Positions 33,413 to 44,644 of a stretch of DNA of 64,000 nt are shown here, one piece after another. Numbering within the stretch: position 1 is the first letter of the stretch; each line of letters begins with the position of its first letter. This DNA comes from Bremia lactucae (Eukaryota; Oomycota; Peronosporomycetes; Peronosporales; Peronosporaceae). A program made the translations under genes and the position numbers. The DNA lies in NCBI RefSeq assembly GCF_004359215.1, contig NC_090616.1, positions 1,628,788-1,692,787 on the forward strand, read 5' to 3'. A model generated the notes under the pieces. The model made no database searches. It saw only the letters and a program-made list of their open reading frames with translations, and had not been told where the DNA came from.

Positions 33413-34339
33413 ACCTAGTAGAGCTTTGTAGCCTGTTTTACGGCCTACGCACGTTCCATCCAACGTGGACATGTCGGATGAAGAAGGAGGAAGCTTACAA
33501 GCCTTGTGAATCATTGGGATGGGTCTTGTCATACTGCTCGACGAGACCCAAAATATGTAAACCAAGTTGGGGTCGAGGCATCCAGCAATCATACAAGGGT
33601 GGATACGCTCGCCATTGAAGAAAGAATAGTGTGCTGCAGGTGATGCTTCAAGTAGCATAGCTTCTAGGTGAAAGCAGGGTAAATGACTGTAACGCTCTCA
33701 GAATAACGACGGGAGAAAGCAACGTTATCGTGACTCTTAAACACAAAATACAAGCCAAACGTATTGCGTGGGTTGTTGCCTCTGTTCGTCTGTGAGTCAG
33801 GAGCAGATGAATCCGAATTGCGTCGGGGTTTTGAAAACTGGCGACTGCAAAACATTTCAAAGTAGTTTATTTGGCGTGGCCAGTGGACGTCGCGGTTTAT
33901 CGTGAGATAAGTTTATTCACGTCCACGATGCCCACTTATTGGTGCATCGTGGCACGCAAACATGATACTTTAACGCAAAATCATACTGGGTGGGGATAAC
34001 GACAAGAGGTGTGTCGCTAGCAAGAGCTACGAGATATATCTTTTGAACTTTCCTCATATCACCGTGGCTCAAGTAGTGCAGCGCTCTTGGACACTCAAAA
34101 ATTACGAATGAATGAGAAGGAAGAAGATAAACCGGTCCGACTTACTTGTCGTGACAGATTGTTTGTCGACATGATCGGATTCGGGTTCTCCGATGATCGG
34201 TGAGGATGTGGATCGCGAGCGTGATCGTCGACATGGCTTACAGTTGACGGTGAACGGTCTTTACACCTATCGGTCGGAATGCCAGCGGGAATCGTGGTCG
34301 ACTAATTGGTGAACGAACGGGCGCTTTAAATTTTTCGCA

Positions 34340-35215
34340 ACGAGCTGGCGACAGCTCGCACAATGGCATACTTGCGTTCGTAGATCGATTTAGCAAGATG
34401 ATTCATCTTGTTGTAGTCCCAGAGTCGACCAAAGTTGAAGGCTGTGCTCGTGTCTCTGTCGACACGATACTTCGACGCCAACGGTTACCTAGTGAACTGG
34501 TTTATTATTGAGGCCCCTGTTCAACGGCAGATTTTCGGCTTTTCGTGTTTTAACATGGTTGTAAGTGTCAACTTCCGACCATCATAGCTAAAGTTTGTTA
34601 GACAAAATCTGCAAATTGAGTCCTCGGAGAGATACGGCTACTCGTTTACGAGTTTGAGTGGTTCATGCCGATGGCAGAATGTGCCATCAGCAATTTGATG
34701 AATTCATCAACGAAGACCTTTCTTCGTAATTGACTTATGTTATTCACGTATGCCTACTTTGTTTGAGAGTGACTCTAATTCAAGGGAGGAGGAGCTTGTC
34801 CGTGCAAAATCCTATCTAGCTCTGGACGCTTGTGCCCGTACTGGTATAATTCGCGTCCAAGAGTGTGCAAGCATGTGCTTGCGAAATTTTATCAAATGGT
34901 CAAGCGTAATCCTTCGTTCAGTGCTCAATTACAACCTTCGCAGCAATTCGTGGTCCATTTCATTGCACTTCATCTTCAGACTTCTCGAGACTTATCATAT
35001 TTAAAGTATGATAGATAGGAAGCGCCCGCCCCGGAGTCATGAGTATCTGTCTTCCCAAACATGTGAAGACGAATGTGGGCAGTAACAATTCGCTGCCCAA
35101 GTAGATCGGCCCGTTTTGCGTATTGTGCCTTAAGGCAATGCATACATAATCGAGCTGCCTCGGCGGATACGCGCGCAATATTCGTCTTTCGTCGGACGTC
35201 TTTGCCAGACTACCA
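34340..35215 (+). pseudogene. gypsy integrase remnant, + strand
   Basis: Core pieces read SKMIHLVVVPESTKVEGCARV, then MPMAECAISNLMNSSTKTF (the LPLVEFAxNNSxHASTGxTPF motif), and at 35,040-35,215 a C-terminal domain with TNVGSNNSLPK-stop-IGPFCVL. Many stops. Confidence 0.6.
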
Positions 35216-36019
35216 TTACGAGTTCATTCGACGAGGGACGGTGTAAAGGTATACATTGGTTGGATAGCCGTTGCTGTGGTACATTTACCTTATGGGTAAA
35301 ATACCCATTTTTATATTCTAAAGTAGTTGATTAGTTAAATCCGAATTCGGGACGACTTTACGTCGTCGCTGATGTTCTTTCGCTCCAGCACCAACAATAC
35401 AGTAGCTAATTTTAAGTGTTCCGTCATCAACCCTACTCGTAGAAAATCAAATTGATGAAGTAAGAAGTCTTTATAGCAATCAGGGGTCTTAACGATTTGA
35501 TGGATCACCTCGACAATCCATTACGAAAATTCATTTAGGATCTAACGTTGTATCGATCTTTTTAGATCAATACAGAACATGTAATAGCTTATTGTGTTGT
35601 ACAGCCATTGCTGTCGACACACCTCGTGCCGTCATATCCAAACACTATAAGCCGCGATTGCGCATCATGAAGAGTCTAAATGCAACAATAAGTCGGCATC
35701 GTGGACTTCAGAAGAGTAAAGCGCGACTTGTACTGGCTTCCAGGGTATAAATGCGTCAGACGGTTGACACCGAGTGACAACATTCGCTTCATTTCATCTT
35801 TGAGGTTGGAACATAAAAAGCTAACCGTTTGGTTGTGTTTTGGTTTTCTTTGTCACATGTTTAAATTCCGCGAAGAGGTTATACTTTGCGAAGAGAAATA
35901 AACATCTCGCAATTCTCTGGGAGGGGTGTGGACCGTTTGTGACCCTTTGTAAAGACGCACGGTCCATTAATTAAAAGCCAGTTCATCGACTGAGGTATAT
36001 TTTTGAAATCTTGCGAGGG

Positions 36020-36940
36020 TATACTTCATGGCAAGGAGCTCCTTGTCATGTCCCCGATAATTACGTTCGGCTGGGGTTGAAGCTGGCGCGACTGATAGTA
36101 GATGATGCGCTCTGCACCGTCTAAATGGTACTGCATTATCACAGCGCCGATAGCGAAATAGCTGCCGTTACAGACCACATAGGCCGAAAAAATATAAAGT
36201 TACTTTACATAAAGATGCACCGGCTAATTAACAATCACCTTGATCTTTTTAGGATCAGGGCGTACACCATGTTTCCCCTCAATGAGCCACGAAGTGGCAT
36301 TTCGCTTAATGAATATACATTCTTAAGATTTGCATACAATTTTTGCTTACGCATAAGCGTAAGTACTTTCAGAAATCAACGACTTTCCGTTCATGGCTCG
36401 TCTATGGATGATAACATTACCAAAATAACTCGTTGCGAAATCCCACATCGATCTCAACAGGTCGGTAACACATTTGTTAAATTGTTCACGGGCATTACTT
36501 AGCTCCTGTGGCATAACTGGCCACTTCCACAGCATCCCGCACAAGGTGATTTCTGCCGTGAACGGAAGATCCTATTTACACATGGAGATGTGCAAGAATC
36601 CATCAATTAGAGCCATTATCGAAATGGTGAGACCCTTTGACTTAAAATGAATGATTACATCTTTTCGTAGTAGCGGCATTTGATCCGGTACCGCTGCAGC
36701 GCTGAATTTATTGAGCGCATGTACAATCCGCTATCCTCCTTTCTCTTTTTGCACACAGAAGGTCGAGAAACTAGGTCGAGAGTTCGACTCTTCCATATAG
36801 TCTCTTGCTAAGCGATCTACGAAGAACTTGTCGGTCGCTACAACTTGTTCACGAGGCATTTGCCACTTCTTCATGACACAGTATTTTGGATCCGGTATCC
36901 GGTCAATCTCGGGTCGGGTCACATTGTACACATCCTTCAA
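36020..36940 (-). pseudogene. gypsy RT-RNase H remnant, - strand
   Basis: The RT N-terminus reads RIPDPKYCVMKKWQMPREQVVATDKFF (36,731-36,940). The palm reads MLWKWPVMPQELSNAREQFNKCV and SYFGNVIIHRRAM (36,347-36,544), with YFDD changed to YFGN, so both catalytic Asp residues are lost. Decayed RNase H lies at 36,020-36,180. Confidence 0.65.
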
Positions 36941-37751
36941 ATTCGAGCCAATTCTATAATGTAGAATTTGTTATCATCGACCTCTAAGATTAAGGCGTAA
37001 GAAGTAAAACCCGAGTCTTCTCATTTAGGGCACTTTTGTTAATCGATGAGCTGCTAAGATTCCGCTCGTTCTCAGAATTTGCTATGCCGACTGAATATTA
37101 GTCACCTACTTGTCATCTGTGACAAGCACGCATATTTGATTGACTTGACATTACGCAGATCACGCCAGAGCTGTTTCGGTTCTAGCGTTGGTAATTGAGT
37201 CATTTCCGAAGTTAACTCCGGAGACTCTATCGATCAAGTGTGTACGCACCTTTACTTGTTCCGATATTTACGAAGACATTTATAGTGTTAGTATCTTCCT
37301 TAAACTTTTTTCAAGTTTGCTGGGTATTTAAATTCCTCAGGTTCTTGGTAAATATTTTCTCAAGTTATTCAGGAATTATTCTCCTATTTGTTGAAGGAGT
37401 ATTTTCTCTCACTGCCACAAGGTGCGGTTGCGCAACCACAGTGTCCTCTATGATCGACTTTTCAGTGGCACTGTCTCTTACAGACAGACATTTAAACTTC
37501 CTTGGATGTTGCTTTCTCAGCAAGCATCCTTGTATCGATCCACTCGACTTGTTCGAGTGATCAAACTACAACACTGTCTGTGCTTGCGCAGTTGTCGGGA
37601 TCTAGCTTCACAGTGTGATAGGTCGCCAAGCTGATTTTTTGTACAGTCGTACTAATAACCGAACACACATGAAGCCATCGCACCTACTCTATATATACAT
37701 TCATACGCTTGTAAACGCTCCCAGATGTTCATCTGATGGGCCACCATATAT

Positions 37752-37943
37752 TTACCATACTTGTGCTTCCTGACCATGGTATTCCAAGAATGACAATGAA
37801 ATAGTCGTCCAAGTCCAGTACAATGAAATAGTCTCGTAATGTCCAGTCCTTAACGTGTATTGGATATTAAGTACACGTTTCCTAACTGCTACAGATGCGC
37901 CTGTTGCAAGGGCAAAAGTTCCTTTCATGCTTATGTCAAGCAT
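37752..37943 (-). pseudogene. gypsy protease C-terminal fragment
   Basis: FALATGASVAVRKRVLNIQYTLR matches the LATGASI(T/A)VTKGVVKFHYTL segment of elements C and D. The active-site part to its right is replaced by a + strand gag piece. Confidence 0.55.
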
Positions 37944-38503
37944 TCACGATACCCTAATGAGCTGTGTCGTGAGTCATCTTGATGAATAAGTACAGGAAAC
38001 TGTGTTTATTAATGGTATTGCAGGCGGTCCTGTCAAGATCCACCTGTTTCAGCTCGAACTAAAAGCGCTTGATTAAGCGATCTCTGCAACGTAACGAAGG
38101 ACTTCAGCCCAATACGGCTTGTCGACTCTATAGCTTATCGCTCAAATAGATGACAAGGAAACGGAGGTATATAATATATGGGCTTGTCGTAAGATGGGAA
38201 TTGAAATGCCTAACTCTTCAAGTTACAAGCGATTGCGAAGCTGCAATCGTTGTCAAAGACAGTGCACTATGCCTATGAGTGTAGTTCCCCTCGCCCAGTG
38301 CTTAAAAACACTCAAGAGAATCGATTGACCTTCCACTTAACATAGCGGAGGGCGCGAACTCGACGCTGTTGTATAATAAATGCGGCAAGGCTGATCGTAA
38401 ATAACGTCGGGGTCAGTAGATGGAGAGCGCTCTTCTGATCCAGCAACGTCACAAAAACTTGCAGATCTCTGAACTTCAAAGAGACAAATGTTTTATTACC
38501 TTT

Positions 38504-39088
38504 TCAGTGATTGGAGGCGTCGAATAATTGCATTCGACGCCAATCGCTTAAAGCTCGTAGACTCAAGCGCGGATGACATTGCGCCTCTTTTAAATTTTGG
38601 TGCTCTGCTCGTGCCAAGAAATCGACTTGTGGCGGCTCAAACATTTGTCTGAGTTTGGTAATAATGATCTCATACGACCCAAGCATATATAGGTTGGGAA
38701 GCATGAGCCTAAGGTCCAAGATTTGCCACATCCGGCCAAGTTAGACATGCCAATTTCCACTTTTGTTGCATCGTCTCCAATACGGCAAGCCTCGGTAGCA
38801 ATGTCTTGTTCGACGAATTATCTTATCAAGGGATGCCTTCAAATTGGAGATATTAATCTCCAAGCTTTCCGGTCGACGCAAATGCGTCGACCGCCAGCAG
38901 CATGTAAATGCCGCTGTTTCAATAGGGATGCCTGTTGAAGTTGTTGCCGTTGAAGCAAGGTTTCGGGCCACGTTGAGTTCATGATGTACGATTTCGGTCA
39001 TAGTTGCATGTAGTTCGTCTCTTTGCAGAGGAAACAACATGTCACTAACGGCTGGCCCGTCTTCGAGCGAACTATTATGTTTTATCAT
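38504..39088 (-). pseudogene. gypsy gag remnant, - strand
   Basis: The gag N-terminus reads MLFPLQRDELHATMTEIVHHELN (38,741-39,088). Mid-gag reads TKLRQMFEPPQVDFLARAEHQN (38,504-38,731). Confidence 0.65.
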
Positions 39089-39231
39089 TTAAGATCACCT
39101 AAGTGAATGGATACCTCACGCAATTGCGTGGAAGCCTTCATTAGGTTCGTGCAAGACTTATTTTTCTTCATCTAAGCTGCTCTGTTCGATGGTACATTTG
39201 TCGTCGTTGAACTGACCACGAAGCTTCCAGG

Positions 39232-39600
39232 TGCATGGAGGCACCTTTCGCTACTTCATTACTAGCCAACCTACAGCTAACCTACAGCCAACCTACACTG
39301 ATAACAGTACAGGTGAGGTGCCTTTGAATACTTCACATTCAAGATGAGAGTAGAATGTTTAAAAGTTGCTAAGAATGCTTAGCCAGTAAAGGTCAATACT
39401 CAGAAGGTTTACTTCAGAGAATATACCCAGAAGGCTTACTACAGATAAATATAAAACTTATAAGATAATTACATTTACATTTCTACATTGCAATCATCTT
39501 AACTGATTTACTATATTAATCTAGCTATGTATTGCGAATAGTTGCTCACCACCCATTCGCGCGTCTAGCAACGGTTGGCGGGGCAGTTTCAATACTTAAA
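39232..39600 (-). repeat. gypsy 5' LTR of a divergent subfamily
   Basis: A primer-binding site in reverse (cttccaggtgca) precedes the LTR start at 39,232. Inside are two small tandem arrays: aacctacagc units near 39,272-39,300 and a cagaaggtttactt/cagaaggcttacta doublet near 39,404-39,445. The outer end is not sharply defined. Confidence 0.6.
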
Positions 39601-40612
39601 AAGACATCCTATGAAGATTTTTTTGCAGTCCTGCTACAATATAACTGTGTACGGTAGTATGGAAAAGTTAAGTATAGTTATTTTTATTGTCCTTACATTG
39701 CTTTTCTTATTGGCAATAATATTTATACAAAGGGGACATTCCAGTACAAGAACCAGGGAAAAAGCGTGCAATACAAGCTACACCTAACTCACATATTATA
39801 TCCTCATGGATAATCAAAGCTTACAAATCGGCAGAAGGTTTAAAATTCATGTGTAGAATGTATTATTAACGCTCTCCAAGCATGCTGATATTTATTTTTA
39901 TTTAAATAAGCTTTAACTTTAATTAAGAAAAGGATACTTGGAATAAATATACATTATTTATGCCTGTACTTCATGTAAACTTACCCATTTCAAATATGGA
40001 AGCAAAATTTATTTCATAGGCTTTGGTTTCTTAGAGACACAGCTACTATGTCTTTCAAATTTTAAAGACTGACGTTGCTCGAGGAACCCCTTTCAATAAT
40101 TATAGTTGAAACATTGATACATAGATAATATAATCGAAATGACAGAAAGACAGACACCAACTGTTTATAGTCAATAACATTTATCTCGCATATCTTTAAA
40201 CTCACAAGTGACACCTACCTTTCAATAGAGTTGCTATAAGTTGTTTGTTGCCGTATCAGCTGCCTGTTTTCCAATTATAGCGACAACAACAAATAAATAT
40301 ACTATTAGCCAATGAAAAACTATTTAGACTTCTTTGCTTAAATGCTTCGCGTCTTTTTTCTTTGTTTCGTCCGCATAAAATTGGAATTATTTAACCATAC
40401 AAACATCGAGTCAAAGTGAATGCGAAGGTATTTAGCGTGTGCTGGCACGCGTCTTACGCCTCGACCAATTAGATGTCGGTGCGCCACGCGCATATGTAAC
40501 TGATAAATCCCTTTTTGTAATCTAGACAAAACTTGTACCCGTCAATTACAGTATTGTTTATCACCAATCTTCATCCCGCACTATTTGCGGCAATTTAAGG
40601 CTTTTCTGATAA
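39601..40612. other. AT-rich region without recognisable genes
   Basis: Only short frames. A 51-codon ATG frame on the - strand (ends 40,338) is basic but unsupported. Confidence 0.5.
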
Positions 40613-40987
40613 ATGAGTCTCAAATTGGCCATACCATTTCTGCTGAATCCGCAACATACCGTGTCGGCCACGACGCCGTTGCTGCTGCGCATCGCGCCAA
40701 TTGACAAAACAGGCGGCCGCAATCACACAAAAAAGGAGTATTCCGTATCTGTACAATCAATTTCGGTGCTCTGCCACACAAACAGAGCTAGCGGCAATCT
40801 TAATCGAAACGATGGTACGAAGAAATTCCCTACAGAGACGTCACCGTCGCCAGCGACTGTAGAGCCAGCAATTCAAGCGGCAATGTCGCAAACGCGCTTT
40901 ATACATGCTATGGATAACATAGCCAAAAAACCTAGTTCCTGCCTTCACCGAAAACGCATGCCCCCTGTCGATCACGCGGCGCATTAA
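40613..40987 (+). CDS. hypothetical 124-residue protein
   Basis: An ATG-started single frame (MSLKLAIPFLLNPQHTVSATTP...) with no signal peptide and no recognised domain. Basic and Ser/Thr/Pro-rich in the second half (TKKFPTETSPSPATVEPA). Base composition is more GC-rich than the flanks, as in the other genes here. Could be a short nuclear protein or the 5' exon of a longer gene; no continuation was seen. Confidence 0.45.
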   Translation: MSLKLAIPFLLNPQHTVSATTPLLLRIAPIDKTGGRNHTKKEYSVSVQSISVLCHTNRASGNLNRNDGTKKFPTETSPSPATVEPAIQAAMSQTRFIHAMDNIAKKPSSCLHRKRMPPVDHAAH

Positions 40988-41218
40988 TCCTATCTAGGCA
41001 TCTAATTGACTGTAATAACCCTACTATATTACTAATCAAGTGTCATTCAATATTCACTTGCTCATCTTTGACAAAATTGTTTTTGTTGCAATCCATTTCT
41101 CTTATACAAACTCACGCATCAGATGCAAGGCTGATACGATCAATCTTCCACGTCATTATTTCCTCGATTCGTGCATAATGCTCCTTTTAAGATTCATCCG
41201 TCGATAATAGCGTCATCA

Positions 41219-41425
41219 TTACCGTTTCTGAGCCGTATTTCCGAAATGTGTGTCGAACCAATCTTGATATAAAAACGCTAAATTCGGCACCAGTCCAATT
41301 TTGGGCTTACCACCGTGTAGAATGAAATAAAGATTGCTGAAATGACCTCGGAAAATGCCCATCAAATCTTTATTGTTTGCAATGTATTTTTTTTTTTCAA
41401 TTTCAAATAGCAAATTGCGCCGCAT
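41219..41425 (-). CDS. hypothetical small ORF or 3' gene fragment
   Basis: A 68-codon frame from ATG 41,425. After a Lys-rich start across an A run, it reads DLMGIFRGHFSNLYFILHGG and LVPNLAFLYQDWFDTHFG, which looks like genuine protein but is not recognised. An AG at the end of caaacaataaag could make DLMGI... a terminal exon. Lies 170 bp downstream of the SDR gene on the same strand. Confidence 0.3.
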   Translation of the reverse strand: MRRNLLFEIEKKKYIANNKDLMGIFRGHFSNLYFILHGGKPKIGLVPNLAFLYQDWFDTHFGNTAQKR

Positions 41426-41595
41426 TTTAATCACAAAAACTAACCGAATACTTGACTTATAATAACTTAAAGCCTTTCAGAAAGATGTGAAAATGTTCGA
41501 CGTGCTTATATAAAAATTGGCCTTTATCAGAAATGAATACGAAAAATATAAAAATTCGAGAAACTACTTAGCCATCTCGACCATACTTCCTGCTG

Positions 41596-42515
41596 CTAGA
41601 CATCAAGATCGTAATAGTCGACATGCGACCCTGACTCGTAGTCCCCGCTAATAGCCAGTTTCACGCCGCGTGCGGACGATTGCGCTGGTGGAATGAGTTT
41701 TCCTGCAGCCTTCATGCCAATAAATTGCTTTTGAAGTTCCGAGTCCACAGTTGGCGAAATGCGCAGAGTCTGCTGCATATCTGTGTCCATTGGTCCCGGT
41801 GAATACTGTAGCACTCGCACTTTATCAAACGCAGCCTGCTCCGCGGCAATTACGCGGTGGTGCATCTCGCGTGCTGCCTTGCCTGTGCAATACATCATAT
41901 GCGTCTTAAATGGTGTAATACCACACAAAGAAGTAATATTAACAATGACAAGCTGCGTCGGTTTGAGATTATTTGAGACAAGCATGGAGTCGGTAGAGGC
42001 TCCAAACATGTCGAGGAAAGACTTGTTCAGCCATATGACCGACGTCACGTTTAGTTCCCAGTATTGTGACAATTCTATTAAAGAGGATGCACACTCCTGC
42101 ACCAATCCAAGCTTTCCTAAAGACCCCGCATTGTGCACGACGTAGACTCGATCGTAGTTTTGCTTGGAAACTTGCAGCCGCAATTCGTCCATCTTGGACG
42201 CGTAGTCGCTCGAATTGCTCAAATCGACAGATTTCACAAAACATTGCAGCTCACTTGCTGTAGCCTTCATCGTCCATTCCATATGGGCTAATCGCTCCGT
42301 CTCTTTAAGACCCGCCTCATTACGAGCCCACAAGTACTGTATTGATCGTATCAGTAGCCCATGAAGTAAGCTCCTTTTTAGAAAAAGACTGCCATTTTGC
42401 AACGTACAAGGTCAAGCCCTTCATCCTGAAGCAAGCGCACAAAGTCGAGCGCAAGGCAGCGGCCGTAGCCCTGCGATGCCCCTGTTATTAGCACAGCGTT
42501 TCTTGTTTTTTGCAT
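41596..42515 (-). CDS. SPR: sepiapterin reductase-like SDR (2 exons)
   Basis: Read on the - strand: exon 1 42,515-42,408, a 71-nt intron (GTACGT...ACAG), exon 2 42,336-41,596. The join gives 282 residues. Exon 1 supplies the Rossmann NAD(P) motif TGASQGYG, and exon 2 supplies VVHNAGSLG (NAG motif), the catalytic Ser in NITSLCG and the YCTGK pair (YxxxK), all needed for a working short-chain dehydrogenase. The sequon-like NVTSVIWLNKSFL helix, YSPGPMDTDMQ and the C-terminal SHVDYYD match sepiapterin reductase rather than generic SDRs. The likely reaction is NADPH-dependent reduction of a pteridine carbonyl (tetrahydrobiopterin route), though another carbonyl substrate is possible. A gypsy LTR begins about 70-80 bp upstream of its ATG. 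Confidence 0.85.
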
Positions 42516-42585
42516 TGCGAATTGATCTCTTGTTTTTTTAAACTCAATTTGATTCATTTACTTTTCTATCAGCTTTGCATAAATC

Positions 42586-42953
42586 ATATTGGGTGTATCG
42601 TTACATGAAATTAACACTCAAAAGGTTGTTGGAAAATAATACTTTAAATAGTAATATTCGGAAAGCTTATCCATTGCTCCGCGGTCCAGTCAGCCCTGGA
42701 CGCACCAAAGAGAGAGACAGATAAGACTTTTAGTACATGTTTTGTATTAGACCAAATTAAGTTAGTATTAAATAAATAAAAACAGAAGATATATAATTCA
42801 GTTTACTTCAACCCTCTTTAAAGCAATTATTTTAAAGAGAGTCTTCCCCTGCACGCACTAGTGTACGTAAAGTGACGCGAGGCACCACTCGCACAGAAGC
42901 AATTCGAAGTGGACTTGTACTAAAGCAGTGCAAGTCGGTGGTGCCCCGTTACA
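42586..42953 (+). repeat. 5' LTR of gypsy element C
   Basis: Matches the right-hand LTR of element D in reverse complement from gggtgtatcgttacatg (42,590) to CCCCGTTACA (42,953). The canonical TGTAACG start is altered. It contains the hairpin around 42,913-42,937. Confidence 0.8.
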
Positions 42954-42955
42954 CC

Positions 42956-42971
42956 TGGTAGCACTTCGTAG
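42956..42971 (+). other. primer-binding site of element C
   Basis: TGGTAGCACTTCGTAG begins two bases after the LTR end. The same junction (CCCCGTTACA-CC-TGGTAGCAC) is seen intact at 51,310-51,330 and decayed at 8677, 15,530, 33,413 and 59,265. It should pair with a tRNA 3' end of the form GUGCUACCA, which I cannot assign. Confidence 0.65.
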
Positions 42972-43042
42972 TCCGTCCAAGGACCACAGTTCTATCATCT
43001 AACATGTAGAAGTTAGATGCTAATGGAAATACGCATCACGTT

Positions 43043-44030
43043 TTGCGTGATAGCTGCTCCTCTCTAAGTGACATAGAAAGCAGTGCGGTCGAAAGAATGA
43101 GTTCGACCGAAGGGAATGATGCCATCTTGGCCACGCTGTCCGGTTTGGATAGAGATTCCCCCCATTCAGCCTTCGCCAAGTTCATACAGCATGAACTTGG
43201 CGAGTCGAAGAAGAAAGTAGCCTTGCTTCATCAGCAAAACTGTCAGCAGGTAGGATTGTTGAAGTTACAGCAGGTACAGACCCCTGTACCTGGGATGACG
43301 CACACGCGTCGTCCGGAACCCTCAAAGATAGACATCTCTAGGGGAGTCGAAGAAGACTCCCTCTTAAGATGATTTTTCGAGTTGGACGATGCCATAAGGG
43401 CACGTCACATCGTCGACGAGCAAATGCAAGTCGCATTCGCTCAATCAAATTTGGCAGGTCGTGCCAAAACTTGAGCTCTAGGCCTTAAGTTGCGCGAGTC
43501 GCATGTCTTTGGGTTGCTAGAGGCTTCTAAAGCCCGGCTCAAACAGACGTTTGAACCGCCTAGGGCTGAGTTCAGAGCTCGATCAGAGCTTATGAAACTC
43601 AAGCAAGGCAAGCGTGATGTTCACGCAGCATATACGACTCTTAGCGAATTATATTACAAATAACCCAGTCCATGAACACACGCTAATTACGGTGTTCATG
43701 CAAGGTCCTACGGATGGTCCCGTAAAGACCCACCTGTCTGCTTGGAACTGGATACGCTTGAAAAAGCAATATCCGTTGCGGAACAGGAGGACTTTAGCTT
43801 AAAACAGGCTTATGCTAGTTCGTCATCGTATCGTCATCCAAGACGACACGAGTTAGATTCAGAACCCATGGACCTCTCTTACGTCGAAAGCGAGGTCTCT
43901 CGCTTTTCGAGCAATAAGCAATTGCAGAAATGCCATCGCTGCCGAAAATTAGGACACTACGCTCATGAGTGTAGTGCCCCACGCCCAGTACCGAAAGTAC
44001 TGAACATAATTATGGACCGAATGCCAAAAG
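43043..44030 (+). pseudogene. element C gag
   Basis: The N-terminal frame (43,043-43,372) has SAFAKFIQHELGESKKKVALLHQQ and RRPEPSKIDIS, then frameshifts. Mid-gag reads ARLKQTFEPPRAEFRARSEL and KQGKRDVHA. From 43,742 the frame is open through LEKAISVAEQEDFSLKQA to an exact CCHC knuckle, CHRCRKLGHYAHEC. Nucleocapsid function is implied for the family; this copy cannot make a full Gag. Confidence 0.8.
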
Positions 44031-44242
44031 GGGCAACAGTCGCGGGTCCGACGTTGTTGCGAAATCGCAACAGCGAGGCGGACAGCCAAAAAACGGTCGG
44101 AGTTAGTAAGGGCGCAAAGACCTACAGATCCAGCAACCTCAAGAGAGTTTGCAAATCTCTTAACGAAAGTTGCTCTAGCCACACAACAATTATGTGTCTC
44201 TGCACCTGGTGATAAGGTATCCCTCATACCTTAAAATTAATT

Positions 44243-44644
44243 GGGACAAATAGTTTTTCAGTTAGAGCCCTAGTGTACTGTGGAGCGTCGAATTACTTTA
44301 TTCGTCGCCAGTCTCTAGAGGGTCGTAGGCTCAAATATGTTGAGCGCGACATCCCTTTAACGAGGATGTCGGTGCGTCTAGCGACAGGCGCATCGATAAC
44401 AGTAACGAAAGGCGTAGTGAAATTTCACTACACATTAAAAGATTTACGGTATGATGATGATTATATCGTACCTGATTTGGATGACAAAGTTGATGTCATC
44501 CTCGGTTTACCGTTGCTCAGTTTGTATGAGCCAAGAATTAGCTGGCAGCATCGATCCATAAAGATGCCTGCCACTTGGTGCATCATATGGTCATCTGATG
44601 AAAGTCTTGGAGCGTCCACAGGCGTGTGGATGGACTACGAGTGA
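44243..44644 (+). pseudogene. element C protease with catalytic Asp lost
   Basis: The frame is open but the active-site Asp codon is TAC (44,276-44,278), giving YCGASNYFIRRQ where D has DCGASNYFIRRQ. Later landmarks LATGASITVTKG and KVDVILGLPLL are intact. Retropepsins need this Asp, so the enzyme is dead. Confidence 0.8.

Larger units (their letters stand above)
33413..39231. mobile_element. scrambled Ty3/gypsy mosaic
   Basis: Short pieces on both strands with no intact domain: gag start (+, 33,465-33,500); chromodomain/antisense-ORF region (33,515-33,660); integrase zinc region (-, 33,870-34,060); integrase (+, 34,340-35,215); RNase H end and integrase start (+, 35,340-35,760); RNase H and RT (-, 36,020-36,940); linker and protease (-, 36,960-37,943); gag end (+, 37,970-38,500); gag (-, 38,504-39,088). 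Strand changes at roughly ten places, which is more than simple nesting would give. Confidence 0.65.

Noticed and set aside
40338..40529. 63-codon basic frame on the - strand
   Set aside because: Starts with TTG; only 51 codons from the first ATG; no recognised family.
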